Assembly (NCBI GenBank): GCA_031290325.1
Contig: JAITNU010000143.1
Span: 1-5,533 of the forward strand
Origin: Treponema sp.
GTDB lineage: Bacteria > Spirochaetota > Spirochaetia > Treponematales > Breznakiellaceae
Reading direction: 5' to 3'
Length of the DNA stretch: 5,533 bases
Shown: piece by piece, positions 1-5,502 of the stretch
How the letters are laid out: each line of letters opens with the position of its first letter
Position numbering within the stretch: position 1 is the first letter of the stretch
Notes under the pieces: generated by a model
Database searches by the model: none
What the model was told of the DNA's origin: nothing
Seen by the model: the letters and a program-made list of their open reading frames with translations, nothing else
Position numbers and translations under genes: made by a program

Positions 1-858
1 AAAGCCATCAGCACTGAAGAATTTTTTCCCATTACCCTAAAGGAGCAGACCCCGGGACTTTCCTATGATGATTCCCTGCGGGTCCAGTCCATACCCCGGT
101 CCCAGACCACCTCGAAGACCTCCTGGGAAGGTACGGGGATTAACCCCGAAGGACCTGCGGGAGGAGAAGGGCAGACCGCGCCGGCATTCCGGGATATGTC
201 CAATATTGTCGGGAAGGTGAGTCAGGAAACCCAGACTGTTAATGAAGAACTCAACAAGCGTTCTGTTCAGGAAGAACGGAGTCCGACCATAGATCGGGTT
301 ACGGTGTCCGTGAATATCGATGGTACCTGGAAACTGAAATACGATGAAAAACGGAAGCCCGTGTTGCTTCCCGATGGCTCGATAGAACGGGAATACACCT
401 CCATACCCCCGGAGGAACTCAGGGCAACCCAGCAGTGGATTCAAAATGCCATCGGGTATAATGCCGCCCGGGGCGATTCGGTAACGGTCCAGAACATCCG
501 CTTTGACCGGACCCAGGAGCATGCTGATAAAGACGCCCAGTACTTCAAGACCCAGCAGGTACAAAACCTGTTCTTTTGGGGCATTGGAGGGCTGGTCTTC
601 CTGATTGTAGCCTTTTTCCTGTTCCGGGCGATTTCGAGGGAAATGGAACGGCGGCGCCGGGCAGCGGAAGATGAACGTTCCCGGCGGGAACAGGCCCTCC
701 GGGAAAGTGCGCTTATGCAGGCGGAAGAAGATCAGGAAGTACCCATATCCGTGGAAGAGCGGGAACGCATGAACCTCCACGAGGGGATTATTAAATTGAC
801 TAAGGAGCATCCTGAGGATGTGGCACAACTCATCAGAACCTGGCTTTTGGAGGAATAG
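1..858 (+). CDS. fliF: FliF, flagellar MS-ring protein (3' part only; start lies upstream of window)
   Basis: The frame is open from base 1 to the TAG at 856-858 and gives the last 285 residues of FliF. FliF builds the MS ring in the inner membrane, the base of the flagellar rotor and housing of the export gate. The fragment begins in the periplasmic part. A Gly/Pro-rich, poorly ordered stretch (about residues 35-65) is followed by the conserved segment VSQETQTVNEELNKRS and by ring-building sequence with LLPDGSIEREY and NAARGDSVTV. A hydrophobic segment at residues 190-208 (LFFWGIGGLVFLIVAFFLF) is the second transmembrane helix. The remaining 77 residues are cytoplasmic: first a highly charged Arg/Glu-rich stretch, then a C-terminal helix (NLHEGIIKLTKEHPEDVAQL) in the place where FliF binds the FliG N-terminal domain. 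The family is usually about 550-570 residues long, so roughly half is missing. The gene ends two bases before fliG, and the fliG ribosome binding site lies inside its last codons. Identification is from motifs and operon order. Confidence 0.95.
   Translation, partial: KAISTEEFFPITLKEQTPGLSYDDSLRVQSIPRSQTTSKTSWEGTGINPEGPAGGEGQTAPAFRDMSNIVGKVSQETQTVNEELNKRSVQEERSPTIDRVTVSVNIDGTWKLKYDEKRKPVLLPDGSIEREYTSIPPEELRATQQWIQNAIGYNAARGDSVTVQNIRFDRTQEHADKDAQYFKTQQVQNLFFWGIGGLVFLIVAFFLFRAISREMERRRRAAEDERSRREQALRESALMQAEEDQEVPISVEERERMNLHEGIIKLTKEHPEDVAQLIRTWLLEE
849..854 (+). promoter_or_regulatory. Ribosome binding site of fliG, inside the end of fliF
   Basis: GGAGGA is a near-perfect Shine-Dalgarno sequence with six bases to the ATG at 861. 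It encodes the last residues of FliF (Glu-Glu before the stop), so ribosomes finishing fliF uncover and occupy it. It supports 861 as the fliG start. Confidence 0.75.
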
Positions 859-860
859 GC

Positions 861-1907
861 ATGGCAAAATTATCCGGCTCCGCCGGAACATCCAGGAAAA
901 AAGACGACACGGATTTCAGTGGCCGCCAGAAGGCTGCGGTCTTTTTAGTTACTATGGGTTCCGAGGTATCTGCGGAAATATTTAAATATTTGCGGGAAGA
1001 TGAAATCGAAACCATTACCTTTGAGATTGCCCGGCTTGAAACCGTAGAGTCTGGCCAGAAAGACGGCATTCTGCAGGAGTTCCAGGAACTAATGATGGCA
1101 AATCAATTTATCTCCACTGGTGGTATTGATTATGCACGAGAGGTACTGGAAAAATCCGTGGGAAGCCAGAAGGCTATTGATATCATCAACCGTCTGACCT
1201 CAAGTCTCCAGGTGAGGCCCTTTGATTTTATCCGCCGTACTGATCCGGCGCACCTCCTCAACTTCATTCAGCAAGAACATCCCCAGACCATGGCCCTTAT
1301 CCTGGCCTATTTGGAGCCAAATAAGGCATCGGTGATACTCCAGAACCTTCCCCAGGAGATCCAGAGCGATGTGGCCCGGCGGATTGCCACCATGGACCGC
1401 ACCAGTCCTGAAGTCCTGCGGGAAGTGGAGCGGGTCCTGGAAAAGAAACTATCCACCCTGTCCAGTGAAGATTATACCGCAGCAGGGGGGGTGGAAAGCA
1501 TCGTCGAGATCCTCAATATGGTTGACCGGGCATCGGAAAAGCAGATTATTGAAACCCTGGAAGAAAACGATCCGGAACTGGCAGAAGAGATCAAGAAACG
1601 GATGTTCGTGTTCGAGGATATTGTCATGATCGACGACAAGTCCATTCAGAAGGTCCTGCGGGAAGTGGATACCGGGGAACTGGCCAAGGCCCTCAAATCG
1701 GTGGATACCGAAGTGCAGGATAAGATCTTCCGGAACATGAGTAAGCGTGCCGGCCAGATGTTGAAGGAAGACATGGAATACATGGGCCCGGTCCGCTTAA
1801 AGGATGTGGAAGAAGCCCAGCAAAAGATCGTGGCGATTATCCGGCGCCTTGAAGATGCCGGTGAAATTGTCATCGCACGGGCTGGAGAGGATGAATTGGT
1901 GGTATAA
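861..1907 (+). CDS. fliG: FliG, flagellar motor switch (C-ring) torque protein
   Basis: FliG sits on the cytoplasmic face of the MS ring. It binds FliF with its N-terminal domain, FliM with its middle domain, and takes torque from MotA with its C-terminal domain. The 348-residue protein is close to the family length (331 in E. coli). The EHPQ motif of the middle domain is at 139-142, a Gly-Gly hinge at 209-210 and the MFVF motif at 248-251. Aligning the C-terminal domain by eye with E. coli FliG places K279, R296, E303, D304 and R312 at the known charged torque positions K264, R281, D288, D289 and R297, so the charges are kept. The ATG at 861 has a strong ribosome site. Spirochaetes commonly carry two FliG paralogues; the one in the fliF-fliJ operon is usually called FliG2 and is the main motor protein (established for Borrelia). 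That this copy is the FliG2 type is inferred from position. Confidence 0.97.
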   Translation: MAKLSGSAGTSRKKDDTDFSGRQKAAVFLVTMGSEVSAEIFKYLREDEIETITFEIARLETVESGQKDGILQEFQELMMANQFISTGGIDYAREVLEKSVGSQKAIDIINRLTSSLQVRPFDFIRRTDPAHLLNFIQQEHPQTMALILAYLEPNKASVILQNLPQEIQSDVARRIATMDRTSPEVLREVERVLEKKLSTLSSEDYTAAGGVESIVEILNMVDRASEKQIIETLEENDPELAEEIKKRMFVFEDIVMIDDKSIQKVLREVDTGELAKALKSVDTEVQDKIFRNMSKRAGQMLKEDMEYMGPVRLKDVEEAQQKIVAIIRRLEDAGEIVIARAGEDELVV

Positions 1908-1910
1908 TAC

Positions 1911-2873
1911 ATGGTAAAAGCGGTTTTCAGATCCGGTGAGGTCACCCTCAATAATAATACGATATTCCTTGAATCTCCCCAATCTTTTACCGCACTGGAT
2001 CATCCGGTGCAGGGGGAAGAGGAAGTCGAAGAAGCCACAGAGGTGGTGGAATATCAGGGCCCCACCGCAGAGGAGCTTCGTCAGGAAGCGGAACTTTTTA
2101 AAAGCCAATGGGCCTTTGAACGGGAGACTATGATTCGTTCTGCTCAGGCAGAAGCAGACCGGATCATTGCAGACGCTGAATCCGCGGCGTTTCAGGAAGT
2201 CAAGCGGAAGACCGGGGAGGCCCAGTCCCTGAAGCAGGCGGCAGCAGATGAGGCCCAGGGGATCCTCGCGGAAGCCCGGCAAAAGGCGGCGGACTTTGAG
2301 GCTGCGTCCCGGGCCGCCATTGAAGGAGAGCGGAAAAATACCGAAGCCCAGAGCCGGCTCGCAGGCCGGGAAACAGGTTTCAACGAAGGCAAGGCCGAGG
2401 TAGAGCGGCTCATTGAAAGAACCCAGGTCATGCTGGAACGGGCACAGGAAAAGCGGGCTGAGATTCTCGTGGAAACGGAACAGCAGATCATAGACCTGGT
2501 GCTCCTTATGTCCCGGAAGGTGATCAAGGTCATTTCCGAGAATCAGCGTAATGTGATCCTTTCCAATGTGGTCCAGGCACTGAAAAAGGTTAAGGGACGG
2601 GGAAATGTCATCATCCGGGTCAATCTGGCAGATGTAAAACTGACCACCGAGCATATCAAAGACTTTATCCAGCGGATGGAAGGGGTTAAATCCATACAGG
2701 TCCAGGAAGATTCTTCAGTGGATTCCGGGGGTTGTATCGTTGAGACCGATTTTGGTGAGATTGACGCCCGGATCTCCAGTCAGCTTGCAGAATTGGAAGC
2801 GAAAATCCTGGAAATGGTGCCGATCACCTCTAAACCTAAACCGGTTCCTAAAAACGAAGGAACCCAAGCCTAG
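1911..2873 (+). CDS. fliH: FliH, flagellar export ATPase regulator / stator (spirochaete long form)
   Basis: FliH binds FliI, restrains its ATPase activity and links it to the C ring; it resembles the peripheral stalk of F/V-type ATPases. In Borrelia, cryo-tomography shows FliH forming spokes from the C ring to the FliI hexamer. This protein has 320 residues against about 230 in E. coli. The extra length is N-terminal: a short conserved-looking start (MVKAVFRSGEVTL), an acidic linker at about 35-60, then a long Ala/Glu/Lys/Arg-rich coiled coil from about 54 to 190. The C-terminal domain contains SRKVIKVI (201-208), GGCIVET (273-279) and DARISSQLAEL (285-295), typical of FliH/YscL. A Lys/Pro-rich tail ends the protein. 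Start choice: the ATG at 1911 lies three bases after the fliG stop, with GGTGG at 1898-1902 as a modest ribosome site, so coupling to fliG is likely. The stop TAG shares its G with the GTG start of fliI. Confidence 0.93.
   Translation: MVKAVFRSGEVTLNNNTIFLESPQSFTALDHPVQGEEEVEEATEVVEYQGPTAEELRQEAELFKSQWAFERETMIRSAQAEADRIIADAESAAFQEVKRKTGEAQSLKQAAADEAQGILAEARQKAADFEAASRAAIEGERKNTEAQSRLAGRETGFNEGKAEVERLIERTQVMLERAQEKRAEILVETEQQIIDLVLLMSRKVIKVISENQRNVILSNVVQALKKVKGRGNVIIRVNLADVKLTTEHIKDFIQRMEGVKSIQVQEDSSVDSGGCIVETDFGEIDARISSQLAELEAKILEMVPITSKPKPVPKNEGTQA
2856..2861 (+). promoter_or_regulatory. Ribosome binding site supporting the GTG start of fliI
   Basis: GAAGGA lies within the last codons of fliH, 11 bases before the GTG at 2873. 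The spacing is slightly long, but no better start with a ribosome site is visible nearby. The stop-start overlap TAGTG (2871-2875) suggests termination-reinitiation coupling. Confidence 0.5.
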
Positions 2874-4237
2874 TGGAAACGGTTATTGAAAAATACCTTC
2901 ACGCTACAGAACGGATAGATCCTATCAAATGTGTCGGCTATGTTTCCAAAGTGCAGGGCCTGCTCATAGAAAGCCGTGGCCCTACTGCTATCATCGGGGA
3001 AGTGTGCCGCATAGAAGCGCCCAAAGGTCCTGGTCTTATTCATGCTGAGGTCGTGGGGCTTCGGGATGAAACAGTCCAGCTCATGGCATACCAGGAAACC
3101 ACCGGGATTGAAATTGGCAGCCGGGTAGTTGCTTCAGGGAACTGTCTTGAAATAGCGGTTTCTGAGAAATTACTGGGCCGGGTGTTGGATGCCCAGGGAC
3201 GCCCCAGTGATGGTAAAGGGGACATTGAATCAAGTCTCCATTATCCGGCCATGGCAAGCGCTCCTGACCCCTTAAAGCGCAGACGGATAACCGAACGCAT
3301 CAGTACCGGCGTGCGGGCCATCGACGGGATACTGGCCGTCGGCAGAGGACAGCGGCTGGGCATTTTCGCCGGTTCGGGGGTGGGAAAATCAACCCTCCTG
3401 GGTATGATAGCCCGGAATACCAATGCGGATGTGAATGTCGTGGCCCTCATCGGCGAGCGGGGCCGGGAAGTGAATGACTTCATTGAAAACGATCTGGGCA
3501 AAGAAGGGCTTGCCCGGAGCGTCCTGATAGTTACCCCTTCCAATTCTCCCCCCCTCTCCCGCCTCAGAGGAGCTTATGTGGCCACTGCCGTGGCAGAATA
3601 CTTCCGGGATCAGGGACAGGATGTGATGCTCCTCTTTGATTCGGTTACCCGCTTTGCCCGTGCCCAGCGGGAAATCGGCCTTGCCGTGGGGGAACCTCCT
3701 GCGACCAGGGGCTATACCCCCAGTATGTTTGATACCATGCCCAAATTGCTCGAACGTTGCGGTTCCTCTGAAAAAGGAACGATCACCGGCTTGTATACTA
3801 TTCTGGTTGATGGGGATGATCTGGATGAACCGGTAGCCGACACGGCCCGGGGCATCCTGGACGGTCATATCGTACTTTCCCGGTCCCTGGCCCAGGCCTA
3901 CCATTATCCTGCCATTGATGTACTTGCCAGTGTTTCCCGTTTAGCCCCAGTTGTTTCAGGTCCTGTTACCAATAAAGCGGCGGGGTACTTACGGCGTCTC
4001 ATGGCGGTATACACCGAGAACGAGGACCTTATCAACGTAGGGGCCTACCACACCGGGTCAAATCCGACTATTGATGAAGCTATTGCAAAACACGGGGCCA
4101 TCGACCAATTCCTCATCCAGGGAGTAGGCGAAAAGTCCACGATTCAGGAAACCCTCACCGCCATGGCCGCCATTTCCGGCGACGAAATACCAGCAGAGGA
4201 AATGACCAGCTATGAAACAGTTTACCTTCAGTCTTGA
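2873..4237 (+). CDS. fliI: FliI, flagellum-specific type III export ATPase
   Basis: FliI hydrolyses ATP at the base of the flagellar export gate and helps unfold and deliver rod, hook and filament subunits; it forms a hexamer related to the F1-ATPase beta subunit. The 454 residues match the family length. The Walker A loop is AGSGVGKST (166-174, with K172 binding phosphate). GERGREV (194-200) carries the catalytic glutamate E195. The Walker B strand is VMLLFDSVTR with D256. The ATPase alpha/beta signature is PAIDVLASVS (346-355). The N-terminal beta-barrel domain is at about 20-95 and the C-terminal helical domain after about 380. The protein starts with GTG, which overlaps the fliH stop by one base. 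Its last 26 bases overlap fliJ. It is distinguished from F1 or V-type subunits by the flagellar gene context and from virulence-type ATPases by the same; all key residues are intact. Confidence 0.98.
   Translation: METVIEKYLHATERIDPIKCVGYVSKVQGLLIESRGPTAIIGEVCRIEAPKGPGLIHAEVVGLRDETVQLMAYQETTGIEIGSRVVASGNCLEIAVSEKLLGRVLDAQGRPSDGKGDIESSLHYPAMASAPDPLKRRRITERISTGVRAIDGILAVGRGQRLGIFAGSGVGKSTLLGMIARNTNADVNVVALIGERGREVNDFIENDLGKEGLARSVLIVTPSNSPPLSRLRGAYVATAVAEYFRDQGQDVMLLFDSVTRFARAQREIGLAVGEPPATRGYTPSMFDTMPKLLERCGSSEKGTITGLYTILVDGDDLDEPVADTARGILDGHIVLSRSLAQAYHYPAIDVLASVSRLAPVVSGPVTNKAAGYLRRLMAVYTENEDLINVGAYHTGSNPTIDEAIAKHGAIDQFLIQGVGEKSTIQETLTAMAAISGDEIPAEEMTSYETVYLQS
4195..4200 (+). promoter_or_regulatory. 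Ribosome binding site of fliJ, inside fliI
   Basis: AGAGGA lies 11 bases before the fliJ ATG at 4212 and within the fliI coding sequence. It supports the overlapping fliJ start; a nearby ATG at 4202 is in the fliI frame and is not a fliJ start. Confidence 0.55.
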
Positions 4238-4658
4238 GAAGGTACTGGAACTCCGGGAATACCGGGAACAGGAAACGAAGATTGAACTCGGCAGGGCAGT
4301 AGGCGTTCTTACCCAGCTTGAACACACCATCGAGGCTGTGAAAGCGGAACGGGACCAGGTAGCACAAGCGCGGTTTTCCCCAAGCCACGGTACAGCGGAG
4401 ATTCTGGCCTTTGACCGGTACATCCAGCGGCTGGACAATACCCGCGCTGAACTTCTGGAAAACGCTGCCAAAGCGAAGCGTAAACTCGAAGAAGCCCGGG
4501 AAATCTACCTCGAAGCCTCCCGTGAGCGGAAGGTTCTGGCGAAAGTTAAGGAACACCGGCAGGAAGAATACCGGAAATACCTGAACGCCGAAGAGATCAA
4601 ATTCCTGGACGACATTTCCGGCGGCGCCCCTGCACGGAAGCTGGCAAGCGGGACCTGA
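4212..4658 (+). CDS. fliJ: FliJ, flagellar export chaperone / ATPase central stalk
   Basis: FliJ is a small, cytoplasmic, two-helix coiled-coil protein. It inserts into the FliI hexamer like the gamma subunit of F1-ATPase, links it to the export gate protein FlhA, and cycles export chaperones. The 148 residues match the family (147 in E. coli). The start MKQFTFSLEKVLELREYREQ is typical of FliJ, and nearly the whole sequence is charged heptad-like helix without hydrophobic segments, ending in a Gly/Ala/Lys-rich tail. Sequence similarity among FliJ proteins is weak, so the call also rests on position straight after fliI with a 26-base overlap. Eleven of its 15 arginine codons are CGG, the same preference visible in the upstream flagellar genes. 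It is the last flagellar gene visible; a convergent toxin-antitoxin module follows. Confidence 0.92.
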   Translation: MKQFTFSLEKVLELREYREQETKIELGRAVGVLTQLEHTIEAVKAERDQVAQARFSPSHGTAEILAFDRYIQRLDNTRAELLENAAKAKRKLEEAREIYLEASRERKVLAKVKEHRQEEYRKYLNAEEIKFLDDISGGAPARKLASGT

Positions 4659-4745
4659 TTCAGCAGAAACCTGCGAACAAACAGACTTTCACCGCCACCA
4701 GTACCGGGGCGTTCCCTTTGCAAATTTGGGGATTTTCTTGTAGTA
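4659..4745. other. Convergent intergenic gap between fliJ and the toxin-antitoxin module
   Basis: These 87 bases separate the fliJ stop from the antitoxin stop on the other strand. I see only weak folding. A 7-pair hairpin with one bulged A is possible at 4659-4677 (GCAG-AAAC-CTGC core), and a CCC...GGGG pairing around 4714-4731 is followed by GATTTTCTT. Neither makes a convincing intrinsic terminator for either direction. No small open frame with a ribosome site is apparent. Confidence 0.5.
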
Positions 4746-5039
4746 TTAGGATGCCTTTAACTTGGGCGCAAGCCCAAAGCCCAAAGAAGCCATAACCTTG
4801 ACCACTGTTGCGAATGATGGATTGCCTTCCAGAAAGCAAGATTTGTAGAGACTTTCCCACAGAAGGTTAGTATCACCGGCAATGTTTGACATACCGCGAG
4901 CACGGGACACGTCGCCGATTGCGGCAATGATAAGATCAGGGTCTCCGCTTTCAAAAATATCAGAGAGATAGGCTTGTATCTCCTCCTCCGTCTCCAGATA
5001 TTCCGCCGGATCCCATACCGTTGTTTTTATAGGTTTCAT
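4746..5039 (-). CDS. Antitoxin, HI1420-type addiction module antidote (HTH, Xre-like)
   Basis: This 97-residue protein would neutralise the toxin encoded just upstream and probably represses the module's own promoter. The start MKPIKTTVWDPAEYLETEEE, the segment YLSDIFESGDPDLIIAAIGD (24-43) and EGNPSFATVVKVMASLG (71-87) match the family described in TIGRFAMs as probable addiction module antidote (HI1420-like, TIGR02684). The central part (about 48-90) is a Xre-like helix-turn-helix. Its recognition region reads NLLWESLYKSCFLEG where the family usually has something close to GLSRESLYKALSPEG, so several normally conserved positions are changed (see findings). Start choice: the ATG at 5037-5039 has a GGGAGGGG ribosome site and gives the family's usual length; the frame is open further upstream, but that part overlaps the toxin gene and resembles nothing. 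Both arginine codons are CGT or CGC, unlike the CGG-rich flagellar genes. HigA is a related name, not used here because the exact subfamily cannot be settled by eye. Confidence 0.9.
   Translation of the reverse strand: MKPIKTTVWDPAEYLETEEEIQAYLSDIFESGDPDLIIAAIGDVSRARGMSNIAGDTNLLWESLYKSCFLEGNPSFATVVKVMASLGFGLAPKLKAS
4762..4777. repeat. Perfect inverted repeat with GCAA loop, in the 3' end of the antitoxin gene
   Basis: TTGGGC and GCCCAA pair over six bases around a 4-base loop, which is GCAA (a GNRA tetraloop) on the + strand and TTGC on the - strand. The right arm is part of a tandem heptamer GCCCAAA-GCCCAAA (4772-4785). No T tract follows on either strand, so it is not a standard terminator. 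It encodes Leu-Gly-Phe-Gly-Leu-Ala-Pro in the antitoxin, so the repeat may simply reflect that sequence. Confidence 0.5.
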
Positions 5040-5045
5040 ACTATG

Positions 5046-5053
5046 CCCCTCCC
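5046..5053 (-). promoter_or_regulatory. Strong ribosome binding site of the antitoxin gene
   Basis: On the - strand this reads GGGAGGGG, six bases before the antitoxin ATG, and its first base is the last base of the toxin stop codon. It is clearly stronger than the toxin's own site, fitting the usual need for excess antitoxin, and it fixes the antitoxin start at 5039. Confidence 0.75.
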
Positions 5054-5340
5054 TAATTCTGCGCGAGTATTTTCGCGGTTTCAATATCCCTGCTCTGGGT
5101 CGATTTATCACCTCCACAAAGCAGGATAATAATTTCAGTACCCGCTTGCTTGAAATAGACCCGGTATCCAGGGCCATGCGCGATACGCAATTCAGACACC
5201 CCTTCACCCACTGATTTCACGTCGCCGAAGTTTCTGCCAGATAATCGGCGGATACGAGCGTTGATAATCGACCGAGCTATTTTGTCTCGCAGGTTTTTAA
5301 TCCACGCCTTGAAAGCATCTGTTTCATGTACCGTTATCAT
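5053..5340 (-). CDS. Toxin, RelE/HigB-like addiction module killer (HI1419-type)
   Basis: This 95-residue basic protein belongs to the RelE/HigB-like superfamily, described in TIGRFAMs as putative addiction module killer protein (HI1419-like, TIGR02683). RelE-superfamily toxins generally cut mRNA on the ribosome; that activity here is inferred from family. Visible motifs are a helical N-terminus with AWIKNLRDK (12-20), GDVKSVGEGVSELRI (39-53), GPGYRVYF (56-63) and LLCGGDKSTQSRDI (73-86), all highly characteristic, with R52, R60 and K79 among the conserved basic residues. Nothing looks truncated. Start choice: the ATG at 5338-5340 matches family N-termini (MITV...); a TTG at 5367 in frame would add nine residues that fall in the promoter region. 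AGAGGA at 5353-5358 is a possible ribosome site, 12 bases away. The toxin gene comes first and is followed 13 bases later by the antitoxin, the HigBA-like order. Only 2 of 9 arginine codons are CGG. Confidence 0.93.
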   Translation of the reverse strand: MITVHETDAFKAWIKNLRDKIARSIINARIRRLSGRNFGDVKSVGEGVSELRIAHGPGYRVYFKQAGTEIIILLCGGDKSTQSRDIETAKILAQN

Positions 5341-5346
5341 GCTTAT

Positions 5347-5374
5347 AGTGTATCCTCTGGAATACAAAAGTCAA
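5347..5374 (-). promoter_or_regulatory. Predicted promoter of the toxin-antitoxin module
   Basis: On the - strand, TTGACT (5369-5374) lies 16 bases before TACACT (5347-5352), five and four matches to the sigma-70 consensus. Transcription would then start near 5340, on the toxin ATG itself, giving an almost leaderless toxin message and leaving the AGAGGA site untranscribed. A TATAAG just downstream (5342-5347) is an alternative -10, but its spacing to TTGACT is 21 bases. Prediction by eye only. Confidence 0.45.
5350..5365. promoter_or_regulatory. Imperfect dyad between the -35 and -10 boxes: candidate antitoxin operator
   Basis: On the - strand GTATTCCAGAGGATAC is an imperfect 16-base palindrome (five of eight pairs match, with GTAT/ATAC arms intact). 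It fills most of the spacer of the predicted module promoter, the normal place for an operator bound by an HTH antitoxin. Binding by this antitoxin is inference. Confidence 0.35.
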
Positions 5375-5381
5375 GCACGGA

Positions 5382-5400
5382 GAACCCTCGGTGGGGGTTC
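5382..5400. repeat. Perfect 6-bp inverted repeat upstream of the module
   Basis: GAACCC (5382-5387) and GGGTTC (5395-5400) pair around the 7-base loop TCGGTGG. On the + strand it is followed by an A-rich run and on the - strand it is preceded by a T run, so it does not have terminator form in either direction. It lies just upstream of the -35 box of the leftward promoter and could be a regulator site or a recombination footprint; no function can be read from it. Confidence 0.45.
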
Positions 5401-5456
5401 CAAACAAAAAATTCCTGCTTGTCCACGCTGTCTGCGATTTTTTTCTCAAATTTATG

Positions 5457-5473
5457 GTGTTAGGCATTGACAC
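5457..5473. promoter_or_regulatory. Dyad overlapping the -35 box of the rightward promoter: candidate operator
   Basis: GTGTTA (5457-5462) and TGACAC (5468-5473) pair with five Watson-Crick pairs and one G-T, around GGCAT. The right arm covers most of the TTGACA box, so a protein bound here would block RNA polymerase. A second short repeat, ATGGT (5486-5490) and ACCAT (5500-5504), flanks the -10 box. Both are small enough to occur by chance. Confidence 0.3.
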
Positions 5474-5495
5474 ATATTTCCAGGGATGGTATGAT
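5467..5495 (+). promoter_or_regulatory. Strong sigma-70-type promoter reading out of the window
   Basis: TTGACA (5467-5472) is a perfect -35 box. Exactly 17 bases later comes TATGAT (5490-5495), five of six matches to TATAAT. The 30 bases upstream are rich in A and T (T run at 5438-5444), which could act as an UP element. The start point would be about 5501-5503. It points away from the toxin-antitoxin module, towards a gene beyond the right edge. Confidence 0.65.
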
Positions 5496-5502
5496 ATCCA
5501 CC

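Noticed and set aside
37..891. Long open frame antisense to fliF (284 codons), with similar ones opposite fliH and fliI
   Set aside because: They lie opposite clear flagellar genes, show no recognisable motifs, and arise from the strong third-position bias of the sense genes.
1903..1908. Perfect TATAAT just before fliH, as an internal promoter
   Set aside because: It is formed by the end of fliG (Val-Val-stop). No -35 box lies 16-18 bases upstream (TTGTCA at 1867-1872 is 30 bases away), and transcription would start inside the fliH start region.
4714..4740. CCCTTTGCAAATTTGGGG followed by ATTTTCTT as a fliJ terminator
   Set aside because: Only about three to four end pairs form; the centre does not pair and the T tract is short and broken.
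5040..5207. Extended antitoxin start further upstream (153 residues)
   Set aside because: The extra part overlaps the toxin gene and looks like no antitoxin; the ATG at 5039 has a strong ribosome site and gives the normal family length.
5415..5444. T run at 5438-5444 as an intrinsic terminator
   Set aside because: The preceding sequence can form only a 3-pair CGC/GCG stem, and no + strand gene lies upstream for it to end. It more likely belongs to the A/T-rich region ahead of the rightward promoter.
5261..5470. Small + strand open frame over the toxin start and promoter region
   Set aside because: It overlaps the well-supported toxin gene in antisense, spans both regulatory dyads, and has no family-like sequence.
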